Positions 22,897 through 36,637 of a stretch of DNA of 64,000 bases are shown in pieces; within the stretch, counting starts at the first letter, position 1, and every line of letters starts with the position of its first letter. Location: contig JAGPYM010000017.1 of the NCBI GenBank assembly GCA_020736575.1, positions 868,001 to 932,000 on the forward strand. The letters run 5' to 3'. Under the pieces are notes generated by a model. It saw only the letters and a list, made by a program, of their open reading frames with translations, was not told the origin of the DNA and made no database searches. Source of the stretch: Thelonectria olida. Taxonomy: Eukaryota > Ascomycota > Sordariomycetes > Hypocreales > Nectriaceae. Position numbers and translations under genes: made by a program.

Positions 22897-25138
22897 CTAT
22901 GGTGTTACTTCTTGGGTGGGAATTCCAATCTTGGCTAGGATTCCTCCAGCGGGCTCCTTGAATTCTTTGATAGTCTCTTTAACTGGAGCAACTTCCTCAG
23001 TCGTGGCGGGAGCAGTCTCCTTGACAGGAGTAGGCTTGTCCTCCACTGAAGGAGCCTCCTCCTCCTTCTCGGGTCCTTGTGTCGTTGGCTCAGAATTGAC
23101 AGGCTCCATGGTCGTCTTAGTCTCAACCTTTGGCTCGTCGACGACTACACTCTTGGGCTTCTCAGTGTCGGGCTCCTCAATCTTCAGATCCTCAACCTTT
23201 GGCTCATCCTTGGGCTCCTCAATCGTGACGGGCTCGGTCTTAGTAGGTTCCTGGGAAACAGGCTCCGCCTCGGAAACCTTGTCTTCTTCTTGAACAGGTT
23301 TGACGGCTTCGACAGCAGTCTCGGGCTTGGTGGTCTCTTCAGTAACCTTTTCCTCTGGGGCAGATTCGATAATGCCCTCCTCAGTCTCCGTGGCGGGTGT
23401 TACTTCGACCTGCTTCGCGGGCTCCACGACCTCTTCAATTGGGTCCGCTTGGGCAGGCTCAGAGGCGTGTTCAGGCTCGGACGTGACAATGGAATCGTCT
23501 GCGGGAGGAGGACTGCTAGTCTGGGAATGGGCGGACTGAGAAAGGGCAGATGAGTCAGCCTTTCGCCTGACTGACTTCTTGGCACTTCCTGGGGCCTTGA
23601 TGTTATGGTCCCGGCGTGCATCAGCTCCGAGCGAGGGCCGCTTCGCCGTTTTCCTAGGAGGCGTGACGGGGGCCTTATCCGTCGTCTTTGAGGATGAGGA
23701 CTGGGTAGGTCGCATCATGCGTGCAAGAAAACCTTCATCGACTGGAGCGACTTCCTTCTTGCCCGAACCATCTCCTGCCTTCTTCGGAGGCGGGCCCAAG
23801 CTGGGTCTTGAGGATCGGTTGATAGTTGACCCTTGGCGCTTAACAGTCTTGCCAGATGAGCTCGCCGTTGTCGATACGCTTGCCCTGCTAGTGGGGCGGC
23901 CTGGGACATTGAGATTTCCAGTGTTGCCAGATGACCGCGTTTGCGTTTGGCGCGCAGGTGCCCCCTTGGAGACTGAGGATGCGGTGGGGGCCATGAGAGA
24001 GGGCGGAAGATGGGCGGGCTTCGTTGGAGACTTGGGTTTGGGCTTGACGAAGCCCGTCTCGCTGGTCGCGGGCTTGAGTGGCTGCGGCTTCTTGGTGGCA
24101 CTGCTGGCTGTAGATCGGGTAGCAGAAGAATTGGCCCTGGTAGTCGTAGGTTCTTTCTTCACAACAGGCTTGTCATGAGCCCTGGCAGCCGGTTTGGCAT
24201 GTTGCCTGTCGGGAATGCTGGTGGGTGTCTTGATTGGAGATTTCGCTGGGGCCTTAGAGGTTGGCTTGGTAGAAATTGCGGTCGGCCTAGCGATTGGCTT
24301 CTTGACGGCAGTCGTCTTCACGGGGGTAAATGCGGATGGCTCCTTGGGCTTCTCCTCCTTCGGCTTTTCCATCTTGGATTTGCCATTCACGGCAGCAGGA
24401 GGCGTCAACGCCTTGGCTCCCTTAGTTGGTGATTTCGGAGCAGGCTCGGAGGGCAAAGGAGCATCTGACTTGCTCTGATCAGGTTTCTTTTCAAAAGGAT
24501 CAGATTTCTTCTCCAAGGGAGTAGTTGGCTTGTCGGGGACTGCCGGGGCTGCATCGGTCTTCTTTTCGGCCTCGGGAGGCTGTCGAGGTGATTCGGGGAT
24601 GGTTTCGTGAAAGACGGGCTTGGAAACCTTGGGTACGTCGTCCGAAGCCACCGAAGGCTTTTCGGGGACCGTTGAGGTAGATTCGGCGTCCGTCTCCATA
24701 CTTAACCGCCGCCTTGACACGCTTGATTCGTGGCTTTGGTCTCTACGTAGGCCTATTCTGCCGTCCTTTTCGACAGCAACAAAATTGGTTCGAACTTTGG
24801 AGAGAGGTCGAGGAGATTCGGAGGTGCTATTAGAGCCTGCGAGGAATTGAGGAATTAGCTTCTGGCACTTGGTGCTCCTCGTTCAGGGGAAAGAGGCGAG
24901 TTGAGGCGAGCCCCTTGCAGATGAGAAAGCACTAATAGGATCGGAATGGAAAAAGCATCGAAGGGTGCAAGTGTCTGAGCAGACGCAGACACGGAAGAAA
25001 ATGATATTGGATGCTTCGGGCAGGCTTGTCGGTCGTACCTAGAACGGGCGTGGACGCGCCTGACGATCTGCCTCTGTCGGGAGGGCTGGTATCGCCTTTG
25101 TTCTCAAACATGGCGCGGAGGTTCTTGACTGCACTCAT
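22897..25138 (-). CDS. Large disordered Lys/Pro/Ala/Glu-rich protein, conserved N-terminal motifs
   Basis: Two exons, 25138-25039 and 24836-22897, 679 residues; the 202-nt intron closes in phase (GTACGA donor, CGCAG acceptor). The N-terminus has two ordered-looking segments: MSAVKNLRAMFENKGD (1-16) and SKVRTNFVAVEKDGRIGLRR. The rest is low complexity: a long basic Lys/Pro/Thr/Ser region (KSPTKPAH, KTPTSIP), then an acidic Glu/Pro/Val region rich in KVE/EEP repeats, and a short C-terminal GGILAKIGIP. There is no membrane segment or catalytic motif. In ascomycetes such proteins are often labelled mucin-like or Aim21-like; Aim21 in yeast works at actin patches. I am not confident of either and would call it a conserved disordered protein, perhaps a cytoskeletal scaffold. 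Confidence 0.8.
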
Positions 25139-27645
25139 GGTGGAGGATGGCTGGAGTGACGTGGAGAGAGGAGAAGGAGGTAACGTAGGTTCAGTCCGTG
25201 TGGATAGAGAGGGAGGGAGGGACCTGTAGGCTAGAATGCCGTGAGGTCCGAGGTGTGAGGCTTTACCCAGCAGTAGCAAAAGCAAGAAGAGATGACGGCG
25301 AGAATGATGGAGGGAATCGGGAAATGGGGTTGCTCAGGCGGGTGTCTGATTATGAGCTCTCGGGCGACGGAGGGCCACAGGAGGCGCATGCGCCATGTCC
25401 GCACCGTGGAGAGTTGAGTGGGCAATGGGATAAGGCCAGGTCCAGCGGGTACCTCCCATCGGCCATGGGCAGGGGTTCAAGTACCTGTGTTGAGGGTGGG
25501 AAACGTGATTCCTCCGGCACGGTACCTTGGGCAGTGGAGGGTCAATGTTACAGTTACAAGTACTCGTACCGGACCTCATCTGTCATTTCTCCATCTCCCT
25601 AAATTCAGGTGAGGGCAGCCGAGGGGACCTGCTGTGTCTGTAGCGTGCGAAGTAGTCTTGTTCCAGAAGAAAAATAAGGGGGGGGGTCATTATGGAGGTC
25701 ATGGGCCATGGAGGGGACCTTGGGCTGTTAGGGGTAGAATGGAAGGGACGGGAGCTTGGGCGACGAGACCCGACGACCCCAGGACTCACTTACTTCAGGT
25801 AGGTACCTGGGCAGGTACCCGGTGGATCCCAGACCATGAGTACCTGATGCGGAGGCATATGAACAACAACAACAACAAAGACACGACATCACACACACAA
25901 GTACTTTGTAGGCACAAACACATGGACGGAAGACTTGTTTGGAGGGGGCAGGATATGCACGACACGAAAATGGGTTGTGGAAAACGATAATGCCACGTAT
26001 GGACGAGATGCGCCCACGCAGACATATTTGCCGCCAAAGAGCGAGCTGGCCCGCGTCATCAAGATGGATGGATGGTGCTTGTACTTCCTCCGCACGATAT
26101 CATGGCCAAAAGGGGAACTTGGTGAAGATGAGAACGAGTCTGGTGTCTTATGCGAGGATAATTTAATCACGTCCAACTTCACAACTACCTTAGGTTACTA
26201 CCTAGAGAGTGACACACTCACTCATGACGCCCAACTAAGAAGCCCAAGAAATGAGATGAGGTCCTATAATTCTGGACCCATTGTGCCCAAAGCAGACAAG
26301 CCATTATTAACCCGTTGGTTTGCCCGCCACCGGACCAGGTTGCTGGACGGGACAGGTACGAATACTTTCTGGCTTGTAATTATGCCATCTCCGCGACACT
26401 ATCGCACCCTACCAAGTACCTAGTTGATGATGACAGATTGGGCCCAGCAGGAGGCCCCGGCAGGTATGTAATGGTTCTGGCCGTGGCCTATTGGCTCGGG
26501 TTGCCTGGACGAGCCCATCATGGATCCTCGCTAAGGATTAATTAACATCAGGGTGAAATGGAAATCCCGTTCTCGATACACAAAGTACTGGGTACGAATG
26601 CTTGGTGGTGCTGGCGTTTCCCGTCGGCCACTCGGCCAACGGAGCCGGGCGACCAGACAACGCTCCTCAACTGATCTAGAACGTCAGTGAAAGGCATGCG
26701 CATTGGGTCAGAAAAAGGCAGAGGGACCAGATCAGCTGAAGAGAAACACCTCCCGGATGTTGACTGCCACCTCAACCTGGAGCCATGTGGCCCATACGTC
26801 ACAGCGTCCCGATGCTCTCTCGGCACACGTTTGAGAAGACAACATCAAAAAGAAGGATCATGCATGATGCATGTCCAAAAATACCTAATAAGAAGGACCC
26901 TCATCTGCATTAGCCTTCGGATCTTCCAACCCTGGTCACAGCCAACTGGGCCAGCATGGCTGCCGTGACATCAAACGACCCAGTCTCCGTGGGAGAATGC
27001 ATTCCCTCGCGAAACGAATAGCTCCAGTCGCAGGTAGTAGGGGTTCATCGCGTCCTCAGTGCTAAGTTTCATCCATAGCAGTTATTGCCCAGTGAACACA
27101 TCCCTTCTGTTACAAGGAGACTCTGAAACAAACCAGCGGGGGAGCAACCGTATGGAAGGCAATGTAATTTGGAACTCCTGAGACTTAAGGAGAAACGTGC
27201 GTGGTAGTGTTGCTCCTTCTTTCTTTTGGCTAAGTTTGATCTACTTCCTTTTGCTCTTGAACCCATGAAGAAAGACAGGCATTGAGGAGAAGCTTAGAAA
27301 AACTGTGATGATGATTTTGATCCGTAGATTCGCAAGTCTAGGTATCTATCTTCGTCTGAGCGACGACTCAAGACTCCAATGTAACTGTAGCCCGCCTTCC
27401 TCGCATGCGCATGTCGGCTGTTTTGTGGCATGAACAACGGCGCACTGGACAACGGCATATTTTGGCTGGCCATGCACCGTACAAGCCCAGCACCACTAAC
27501 ATCCCTTGATCTATCGCCATCGGATCCTTCAGCCTCGCCAGCGCAAGAGCGATTCATCGTGCACATCTTTATCAAGATGAACGGTGATGAGAAAGGGTTG
27601 AGGTTTATGATGATCATTTGCGGCAAATTTTTCAAGCAATTCAAA
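25139..27645. other. Intergenic region, 2.5 kb
   Basis: No gene recognised. The first 700 bp are G-rich on the + strand and form the promoter side of the preceding minus-strand gene. GGTACCT/AGGTACC-type palindromes recur at about 25450, 25520, 25798-25820 and 26415, an (AAC)n tract lies at 25862-25880, and a poly-G run at 25678-25686. Open frames here are short and without motif. Confidence 0.6.
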
Positions 27646-27753
27646 GCCCCTGTGGCCTAATGGTTAAGGCGTGAGACTTCTACTCTCACGGAGGGATCAT
27701 CCCTCCACAATAAAGATCATCTCAAGATTGCGGGTTCGAATCCCGCCAGGGGT
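27646..27753 (+). tRNA. tRNA-Arg-TCT: tRNA-Arg(UCU), intron-containing
   Basis: The acceptor stem GCCCCTG (27646-27652) pairs with CAGGGGT (27747-27753), with a G-U at the first pair. The D arm has TGGCCTAATGG (A box) and the T arm GCGGGTTCGAATCCCGC (B box). The anticodon stem is TGAGA (27672-27676) with TCTCA just after the intron; the loop holds anticodon TCT at 27679-27681. A 36-nt intron sits at the canonical place after position 37 (27683-27718). It decodes AGA. The intron itself begins with CTCTCA, a near copy of the 3' anticodon-stem strand. Confidence 0.93.
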
Positions 27754-27796
27754 TTGAGACAGATATGCCACACGTCCAGCTACTGGACGAGCTTGA

Positions 27797-27802
27797 TTTT
27801 TT
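27797..27802 (+). terminator. T6 run, likely RNA polymerase III terminator of tRNA-Arg
   Basis: First run of four or more T residues downstream of the tRNA, 44 nt after the mature 3' end. RNA polymerase III terminates on such runs. Confidence 0.5.
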
Positions 27803-28749
27803 GCGGTTTGTTCTGTTTTTGCTTCAACATCAGGAACCCGATGAGCGGCCACCTTTTATAGCGCGGGCCTTCTCCATCCAGTGATGGCAGTTGGTGGCGG
27901 TCAGCGAAACGCAAACACCCAGTGGAACAACCATATGTCGAAGCTAGCAACCTAATAGACAGCGGTTGAAGGAGATATGGCAGGGGCCTTGAGAGTAGTG
28001 TCAGACTGCCTAAATTGGAAGAAAGCATCTATCAAACCAGCTTGGCCTCACATAATTCGAGATTCTTCCAGAAGAGATATGGGCTACACGTCTGACTCGG
28101 GGCTGGTGAAGTGGGAACTGACGAGAGACTGATAGTCGTGAGGCTCTTCAAGCCTCTGATGATGCGTACTACCGACTCTCCAGACATGGTTTTAATGTGT
28201 TCTATCTGCAATACGAATACTGAGATGAACATGGGCAAAGTGATCGGAGATCAGGCGGGGGCCAAGATCGTGACCATTGCACGTTAACGAAATTGCATGG
28301 CCTGACATCTCAGAGACGACGGTCTCTGTTGCAACAACCCCTACTAACCGCCGCTGAAGTGGGATACACAGACATTATTGGACTTGCGAGCTCAGATGAC
28401 GGGAGAAGTGGCCTGAGACCGAGTGTGACAATACCTGGACAACGCTGTGCGGAATCTCGGTGAGTCAGTCAATGCACCCCATTTGACCGGAGCAAAGACA
28501 CGAGTACAGCTAATTAAGCAATATGTCAATATTAGCAATTATAACTAAAACTCTACTATGAAACCCTTGAAATCGGACTCGAACTTGCGAATGCAACCAG
28601 GTTGAGTTTAGCTATTTTTCGTCCCTCTCCAGCCCCGGTAAAAGATTGCACGCACCACCAAAAACTCCAAGCACTCAGACATCCAGGCTGAGCTCCGGTT
28701 CTCGGCCTAACAAAACTTCTACAACCGCTCATCATCAATTGCGTCCACC
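27803..28749. other. Intergenic region between tRNA-Arg and homoisocitrate dehydrogenase
   Basis: No gene recognised in about 0.95 kb; the last 200 bases are the likely promoter and leader of the dehydrogenase gene. Confidence 0.6.
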
Positions 28750-29892
<1,143 letters not shown>

Positions 29893-30256
29893 AATGCGTC
29901 CGAGAAGCGTTATGGGAGGCTGTAACTAGCCGCATGGCAACAAATCTAGGAGAGGTGATACCTGTCCAAAACAAAATGGGGAACAAAAGTAGAATCTGGA
30001 GATTTGTATATTTTATACATTTTGGATTGGTCTATCCAACTCTTTCCATCCTCGTGCCATAATCATATGGCCTCTCTGCCGTTCCTTCTAATGTGTCGTA
30101 GACTCTTGATGTCATCTCGTGACTTGTATGGTAAATATTGTACAAAATCGTACACCGTACGTAATTTACAACACGACGCGACCTGCTCAGCAAGTCCGTG
30201 TTCAAAACTTTCCGTTTTCCAACTAGAAGACAGCGCTTCTATCAACTTCCTGCACC
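29893..30256. other. Convergent 3' flanks of Lys12 and mEF-G1
   Basis: 364 bp between facing stop codons. No coding signal; A/T-rich near 29995-30060. Confidence 0.6.
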
Positions 30257-32782
30257 TTACTTGGTTCGCTTGGCCTCAAGCTCGGCTTGGTACTTGGCCA
30301 CCAACTCCTTTCTGCAGAATGGGTTAGCAATGTGACATCGACAACTTTGGAGGGAAAACTTACTGAAGGTGAGGGGGAGCAGGGGCGTAGTGACTGAACT
30401 CCATGCTGAACTCTCCTTTGCCCTGAGTGGCAGCACGGAGCTGGGAGCTGAAGCCAAACATAGCGTTCAAGCTGCAGTCGCAAATGAGGGTGAAGTCCTC
30501 GGTACCAACATCAGTGTCATGAATGGTAGCGTTTCGCTTGTTCATCAACATCAGAATGTTACCCTGAAACTCATTCGGAGCAGTGATGGTGGTCTTCATG
30601 AGAGGCTCCAAGACTTGACCACCGGCATCGGGGAAGACCTTGCGGAAAGCCATCTGGGTGGCCAGGTTGAAAGCGTAATCGGAAGAATCAGTGACGTGAG
30701 TAGCACCGTCGTTAACAATCATCTTGGCGCCAATAACCTTATGGCCCAGTAGAGGGCCCTTGTCAGTGACAGCCTCGAAACCCTTGGCACAGGCCGAGAG
30801 GAACTTGTCGGGGATGTGACCACCAACAACCTGGCTCTCGTAGTGGTTCTGGTCAGGCTTGTCGTTAGGCTCAATCCAGCCGGCAACACGGGCGAAATCA
30901 CCAGGACCACCACTCTGTCGCTTGAAGAGGAAGTCGTAATCGGCACGTCGGGAAATAGTCTCACGGTAGGCAACACGGGGCTGGCCAGTGACACACTCGG
31001 TCTTGTACTCTCGCTTCAGACGTTCGACGTAAACCTCGAGATGCAGTTCACCCATGCCAGAAATGATAGTCTCCTCACTCTCGGCATCGACATGGACACG
31101 GAAAGTGGGATCCTCGCGCTGGAATCGGTTCATGGCCTTACTGAAATTGTCGGCATCGCCGCTTCGCTTGGGCTTGATCGAGAGAGACATGACAGCGTCG
31201 GGAACGAACATGGAAGACATGGTGTAAGGGAGGCCACCATCGGTGAAGGTGTCACCAGAGGCACAGTCGACACCAAAGACAGCGCAGATCTCACCGGCTC
31301 CGACTTCAGAAACATCCTCCATCTCGTTCGAGTGCATGCGCACAATACGGGGAATTCGGACCTTCTTATCAGTGCGGGAGTTGAACAGGTAGGAACCCTT
31401 GGTCAGCTTGCCCTGGTAGACTCGGATGTAGGTGAGCTGGCCGTAGTTGTTCTCTTCAAGCTTGAAGGCAAGACCGACGAAGGGAAGAGAGTTATAGGGG
31501 ACCAGCTTAACAGTCTTCTCATCCTGGACCTTGTCCAAAGCAGTGTTCTCGACCTGGGCGGGGTTGGGGAGGTAGTCGCAGACAGCATCGAGCATAGGCT
31601 GGACACCCTTGTCGGCAAGGGCAGAGCCCATCATGACGGGACTGAACTTGAGGTTTGTGGTAGCGCGGCGAATAGCATCCTTGATCTGTTGGTTGGTGGG
31701 CTCCTGCTCGTCGAGGAAAAGCTCAGCCATCTCGTCGTCGACGTCGGCAAGCTTCTCGATGAGGACCTGACGCTTCTCCTTGACAAGTTCTTGCATTGGG
31801 CCGGGGATCTGATCAGTTGTGCGAACCTTGGTGCCACGGGGACCTTCGAAGTAAAAAGCCTTCATGTCAATCAAGTCGATGACACCCTGGAATTCGTCTT
31901 CGGCACCAATGGGGACCTGGATGGCGGCAGCGGGAATCTTGAGCTTGGAGTTGATCTGTTCGACGGCCTTCCAGGGGTTGGCGCCCATTCGGTCCATCTT
32001 GTTGACAAAGGAGATTCGGGGAACATTGTATCGCTTCATTTGTCGGTCGACGGTGATGGTCTGGGACTGGACACCGCTGACAGCACACAGAATCATGACA
32101 GCACCATCGAGAACGCGCAGAGCTCGCTCGACTTCGATGGTGAAGTCAATGTGGCCGGGAGTATCAATCAAGTTAAAGTGGTAGGTTTCTTCTTTGCCGT
32201 TTTCCGTTTTCTTCCAGTCACAGAAAGTGGCTGCAGACTGGATGGTGATGCCTTTTTCCCTTTCGAGTTCCATGGAATCCATCTTGGCGCCGACAGCATC
32301 CTTGCCTCGAACCTCGTGGATCGAATTGATTCGGCCGGTATAAAAGAGGACTCGTTCACTGACTGTTGTCTTGCCGCTGTCGATGTGTGCCTAAAGGGTC
32401 GAGTCAGCAGGTGGCGGCAATGGAAGATTCTTTGGCGGGTCGTACAGCAATACCGATGTTGCGGACACGAGAGAGTCGCTTGGCCTCTTCAGGATCCATG
32501 TTGGCAGCTACATACTCGGGCGTCAAGCTAGCGGCATCTTCCTGTGCCTTCCTCAAACTACAAGAATTGGAAAATCAGCAAGAGGCCAGGTCAATTAGGG
32601 ACGGAAATACCGTACGCTTCCTGGGCAGCATTGGGGCGCAACAGGGTCTGGCTAAAGGATCGACGGGATTCCCAGGCAGATACAGCGATAGAAACATTGA
32701 AGTGACGGGAACCGCAGCTCATCTGCTGTCCGGCTCCCAGCAGACGGCAATTGAGCCATCTGGAGACCCCGGATGCCCTCAT
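30257..32782 (-). CDS. mef1: Mitochondrial elongation factor G1
   Basis: Four exons: 32782-32616, 32557-32446, 32390-30364 and 30311-30257, 786 residues, introns of 58, 55 and 52 nt, all in phase. The first about 45 residues are rich in Arg and poor in acidic residues, as in a mitochondrial presequence. The GTPase domain starts at [15 protein letters not shown], rebuilt across the second intron (P-loop 94-102), then the switch region [18 protein letters not shown] (G3) and NKMDRMGA (G4). Domain IV has [15 protein letters not shown] and [16 protein letters not shown]. The C-terminus ends [17 protein letters not shown] across the last intron. It catalyses translocation on the mitoribosome. The gene faces that of homoisocitrate dehydrogenase. 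Confidence 0.96.
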
Positions 32783-33444
32783 TTTTGCGAATGTCGGACG
32801 ATAGAGATTGAGGTTGCTAATTCTCACCGGCCGATTGGGACATGGTGGGAAACATTTTTTTTTCGTCGGGATTAGCAGGGAGTCGCGCCAGCACGTGCAT
32901 CCGCGTCCCCGTCACTGTTGGGCCATTAATTGCACTTGCCCTCCCCTGGAACGTTCCGCTAACATTTAAATGCCTCCAATGGGCCGTCGGGTTTCCAATT
33001 GAGGGGTCTTATTCGTTACTTGAGCTACCTACAAAGTACTTTTAAAAATGGTAACACTGCTTGGCTGCTCAATCATCCAGTCTCTCCAATCAATAGAAAC
33101 ATCACGCCAAAAGGCATGTCGACAAATCCGTAGATACATTGCAGGAAAACTTGAATTAAAGTCAGGGATACTTGTCGAGTCCCAATGCATAAGCCAACAA
33201 ATTGGTATCATCCTCCTCCTCTCTTCTAAGCAAAACTCTGTCTATCTCATCTCATCGTTGTGATATGGTATTTTCGCAGCTGAACAGTCCCATTCCTCGT
33301 TTTACTAACGCCCCCTGGAACCCATTGTATACAAACGCCCGAAAAATAGAAGCCCATCATGATGTGATCAATCCCTGGAAAACGCCAATTGCTCCCGCTA
33401 AGAACACATCCAACCCAAGCATGAGACAGCAAACTCCCAGCGCA
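32783..33444. other. Intergenic region between mEF-G1 and the aspartic protease
   Basis: 662 bp holding the mEF-G1 promoter and the 3' flank of the protease, both on the minus strand. No coding signal. Confidence 0.6.
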
Positions 33445-34966
33445 TCAAAAGAAGTTGCTCGGAAAGGCACCGCTTCCCACGAGCATGAACGCTATTGTAA
33501 TACCCACAACCATCAAGCTCGAGCCAGGAGCATTCACGGTAGATCCATTATTGTCGTCCGTCTCATTCTGGAAGCCGTCGGCAGCGGATAGGTCGGTCGA
33601 GGTGGATGTGCTTGTCGAGGTCGGTGTTGACTGAGTCTGGTTCTGATTCGGCGCGGCTGTGGCTGATGGAATGGTCGCTCCCTTGCTCTTAAAAGCAACA
33701 ATGTTGCTTTCTTTCGTGTTGAAATTTGCCTGGGCTAAGCCAACCTCATTGTTCACCAAGTCATAGACGACATAGGCAGAGCGAAGAAATGTGGCTCCCA
33801 GAAGATAGACCTCGCTACTAGTGTAGTTCTGGATGCCAAACTCGCACACTTTTTGGCCCTTGTACTCCCCTTCCGAGAATGTCGGCTGGTTTCCATTGGT
33901 GAGATCGACGACCAGTTCGTCCATGCCGACCACGATTTCGGGCCCACCACGACTCCCAAAACCAAAGGTGAAGTTGCCATCATGCTGTGCGAACGAGCAG
34001 GGTAGCACAGCCAGTCCCCAATCAGGCTCATAAATGGCTCCGACCTCATCCCACATTTGTGACGCCAATCTATTGGGAATATAAGTCAACGTGGTCCCTG
34101 AATCGAGCACGGCCTCGAACGGGAGACTATCTGGTGAGAGCTTGTCCGTGCCGCTCGGACTAGTAGCAGTGATGGAATTTACCGCCACCTTGAAGTGATC
34201 GTAGGTGCCATGATTGGCGATAACATCGACTCGGGTCAAGTTTCCAGTGTACTTTTTCGTATCGATCCCCCCAAACAGTATGTTTCCGGTGCTTGCATCC
34301 AAATCGTTCAGCCACAGGCTATATGCAATCGTGTTGATATATCCGGCTTGATACATGGCGACGGGCAGGTTGGGATACGTTTTGTCGATGGTGTCAACGG
34401 ATGCTTCGTTAACAGTGTATCCAATTCCCATCAATCCATAGGAGATGGTCGTGGTAAGAGCCAGCCCCATGGTCAGGTTTTTCACTTCTATGTCGCCCAT
34501 GGTGAAGTCATCGGTAAAGTAATCGCCCCTAGCATAGCTATCGTCGACATATGTGATGGAGAAAAGGTTTGATCCAATATCCTCGAATGAACTGGAATTG
34601 TTGGGATCAACTATACTTTTGGTCAGCGACCAAAAAACACACCAGTCAAGTGACTTGATACATACAGCTTCCTAGCTGGCAGCCTGTTTTTTTACAGATG
34701 GGAGCGTCGCTGTATGGCATCCAGACATCGCTGCTCCCGGTGTCAAGCTGCAGTGTGACATTCTGGCCAGGACTGCCAACTTTCACGTTTGCAAAGTAAC
34801 CGCCTTTTCTTTTGTTGTTTGCAATGGTCTCTTGCAGAGTCGATGAATCAGACCGTGTAACCAAGTGTGGGTTGGCTTGACGGCTTTCGAGGTCCCATTG
34901 AACGACTTGTGCGTGTGCCACGGGCCATATGGAAACCAATGAGGCCGCCAGCAGCCACGCCTTCAT
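33445..34966 (-). CDS. GPI-anchored aspartic protease (yapsin/opsin-like, A1 family)
   Basis: Two exons, 34966-34666 and 34610-33445, 488 residues; the 55-nt intron uses the TATAG acceptor, which restores the segment SFDPNNSSSFEDIG. An N-terminal signal peptide (MKAWLLAASLVSIWPVAHA) is cleaved near residue 19. The catalytic aspartates are D75 (LDTGSSDVW) and D270 (VLDSGTT), with the flap near YVDDSYARGDY. After the protease comes a Ser/Thr/Asn/Gln-rich stalk, then a hydrophobic tail (SLMVVGITIAFMLVGSGAF) that reads as a GPI-addition signal. It is probably at the plasma membrane or cell wall and processes wall or secreted proteins, as yapsins do. Several N-glycosylation sequons are present. 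Substrate specificity is not inferable. Confidence 0.93.
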
Positions 34967-36637
34967 GGCGTCCAGCTATAAATGGGGTGTGCCAGAACGC
35001 GGCTCAGAACAGGGCGCAGATTTGGACTGAGGGTGGTGTAAAAGAGTGTCTTGTAGATGTTAGGAAAGAAGAAGGATAGAAGTCGGGATGAAATCTACCT
35101 CCATAAACAACGGTTGTGTCGCTAGTCGAGTGGACTGAATAAGAGAGTGAGTGTTGTTGTTAGTTGTTTCGGTGACTGGATCGAAATGCCCGGACCGGTT
35201 TGCGTGCAAGAACTTTTCGTACTACAACGGGCAAGCGAATACAGTAGACTCGGCAGGAGCAAGCTGTCTCAGGATGGAACAGGCAAGTAAATAGGAATCG
35301 GATACAAGCAGTCGCAGCAGCAAGATGGGCGAGGTGGAGCACAGGCGAGGTAGGTATTTCAAAGTTCAAGGGTATCTTGTAAGCCTTGAATAAGTCTGAG
35401 TGTAAAAGCGGGAAAAAAGGGTAGGCATTCCGAGAACAGCCAAGAGGAGATTTGGACGGGATTGGTTCAGGCAGGGGGAAAGAACGAAAAATCAGCTTGA
35501 ACATCAGGAGCGGGAGATGATGCGAGGGGTCCATGGAAGGATGGAGGAGGGCCACGCAAGCCAGCAACCCATCAGGGCTTGGGTGACGACAGGACGCATC
35601 CGCCAGAGCCTCGCCCAAGAGAGGGTTGCGTACGTATGCAGATGCGCCAACCGCCCACTTCTTTGATCTTCTGGTGTACACTCATACCGCGCTTACTGTA
35701 GGGAGTACCTCCAGTCGCCCGAGACGAAATCCATTGAAGCCGTCTAATTGAGATTCTGCTGTCGGCGTCAAAGTGCCCGCGTGAGACGTTGGATTCCTTG
35801 AAGAGCGGAATAGTGTGGAGGGGTTACGTAGCCCATCATGGTCGCCAAGTTGCCCACAGTCGAGGTGCCGGAAGGCCAAGCCAAGGGTCGACGTATGCGC
35901 GGGAAGTGGGCGAGGTCGGACGTTTATTAGGGTCAAATTACCTTACCGAGGAGCAAAGAAAGAAAAATCGTGCTCTCAACTGAGGTGAGCAAGTGGCCCA
36001 TGGATGTTCGGAGATATCTATAATGGGCCAAGGGCCGGTGCGCTACCATGCTGAAGAAACCCTTTCTGGTGACATTCATCGTGCGCTAGAACACGGCCCT
36101 GGGGTTTCGTGTGAGGATCAATATCGTCTCCTCTCAGCCCCTTGCTCGATACGCGTGGCATGCCTCTATGTTAGCATCGCTCACAACTTCCCTATTTCTC
36201 TTCTCTGCTTGTGGAAGGCAAATGCAAATCCCCTCGTCACCATTAATCAACAAAACTTGGGAGACCCATTTGGACAAGAAATCCCATTCTCTTCCTTCCC
36301 CCCACTGTCAGTTTGGTGAGCGCGCGCCAAGAACTGATCCTCTCGAGCATCAGATTGAGGTGGCCCTACCTGTCACCATCCGCCAGTCACAGCTTGAGCC
36401 AACGTTAGTTGCGCCACGTTCCTGGGTCTCGACCCAATAATCCTCTTCCACCTCCACCAGTGCTGACGACGCCTCGGCCGAGACGAGATGCGCTTGTGCC
36501 GCTGATCCGTCTGAGCTTCAAATCTCTTTGACGCGCTGTAATGTTTCATGTCTATCACTGCTGCAGTTGCATCATGTTCCCCTCATCCAGTTGGTCAGTT
36601 TGAATCGTGCCTGCATCAATCAGCTCCCATTCATTAA
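34967..36637. other. Intergenic region between the protease and the aminotransferase
   Basis: 1.67 kb with the protease promoter (right of 34967) and the aminotransferase 3' flank. A 173-codon minus-strand frame at 35160-35681 lacks motifs and looks like leader sequence. No gene recognised. Confidence 0.6.

Noticed and set aside
30816..32531. 571-codon plus-strand open frame opposite mEF-G1
   Set aside because: Antisense shadow of a well-supported, highly conserved gene; rich in Val/Leu/Asp as expected from reverse reading.
35160..35681. 173-codon open frame on the minus strand upstream of the protease
   Set aside because: No motif and composition of leader DNA.
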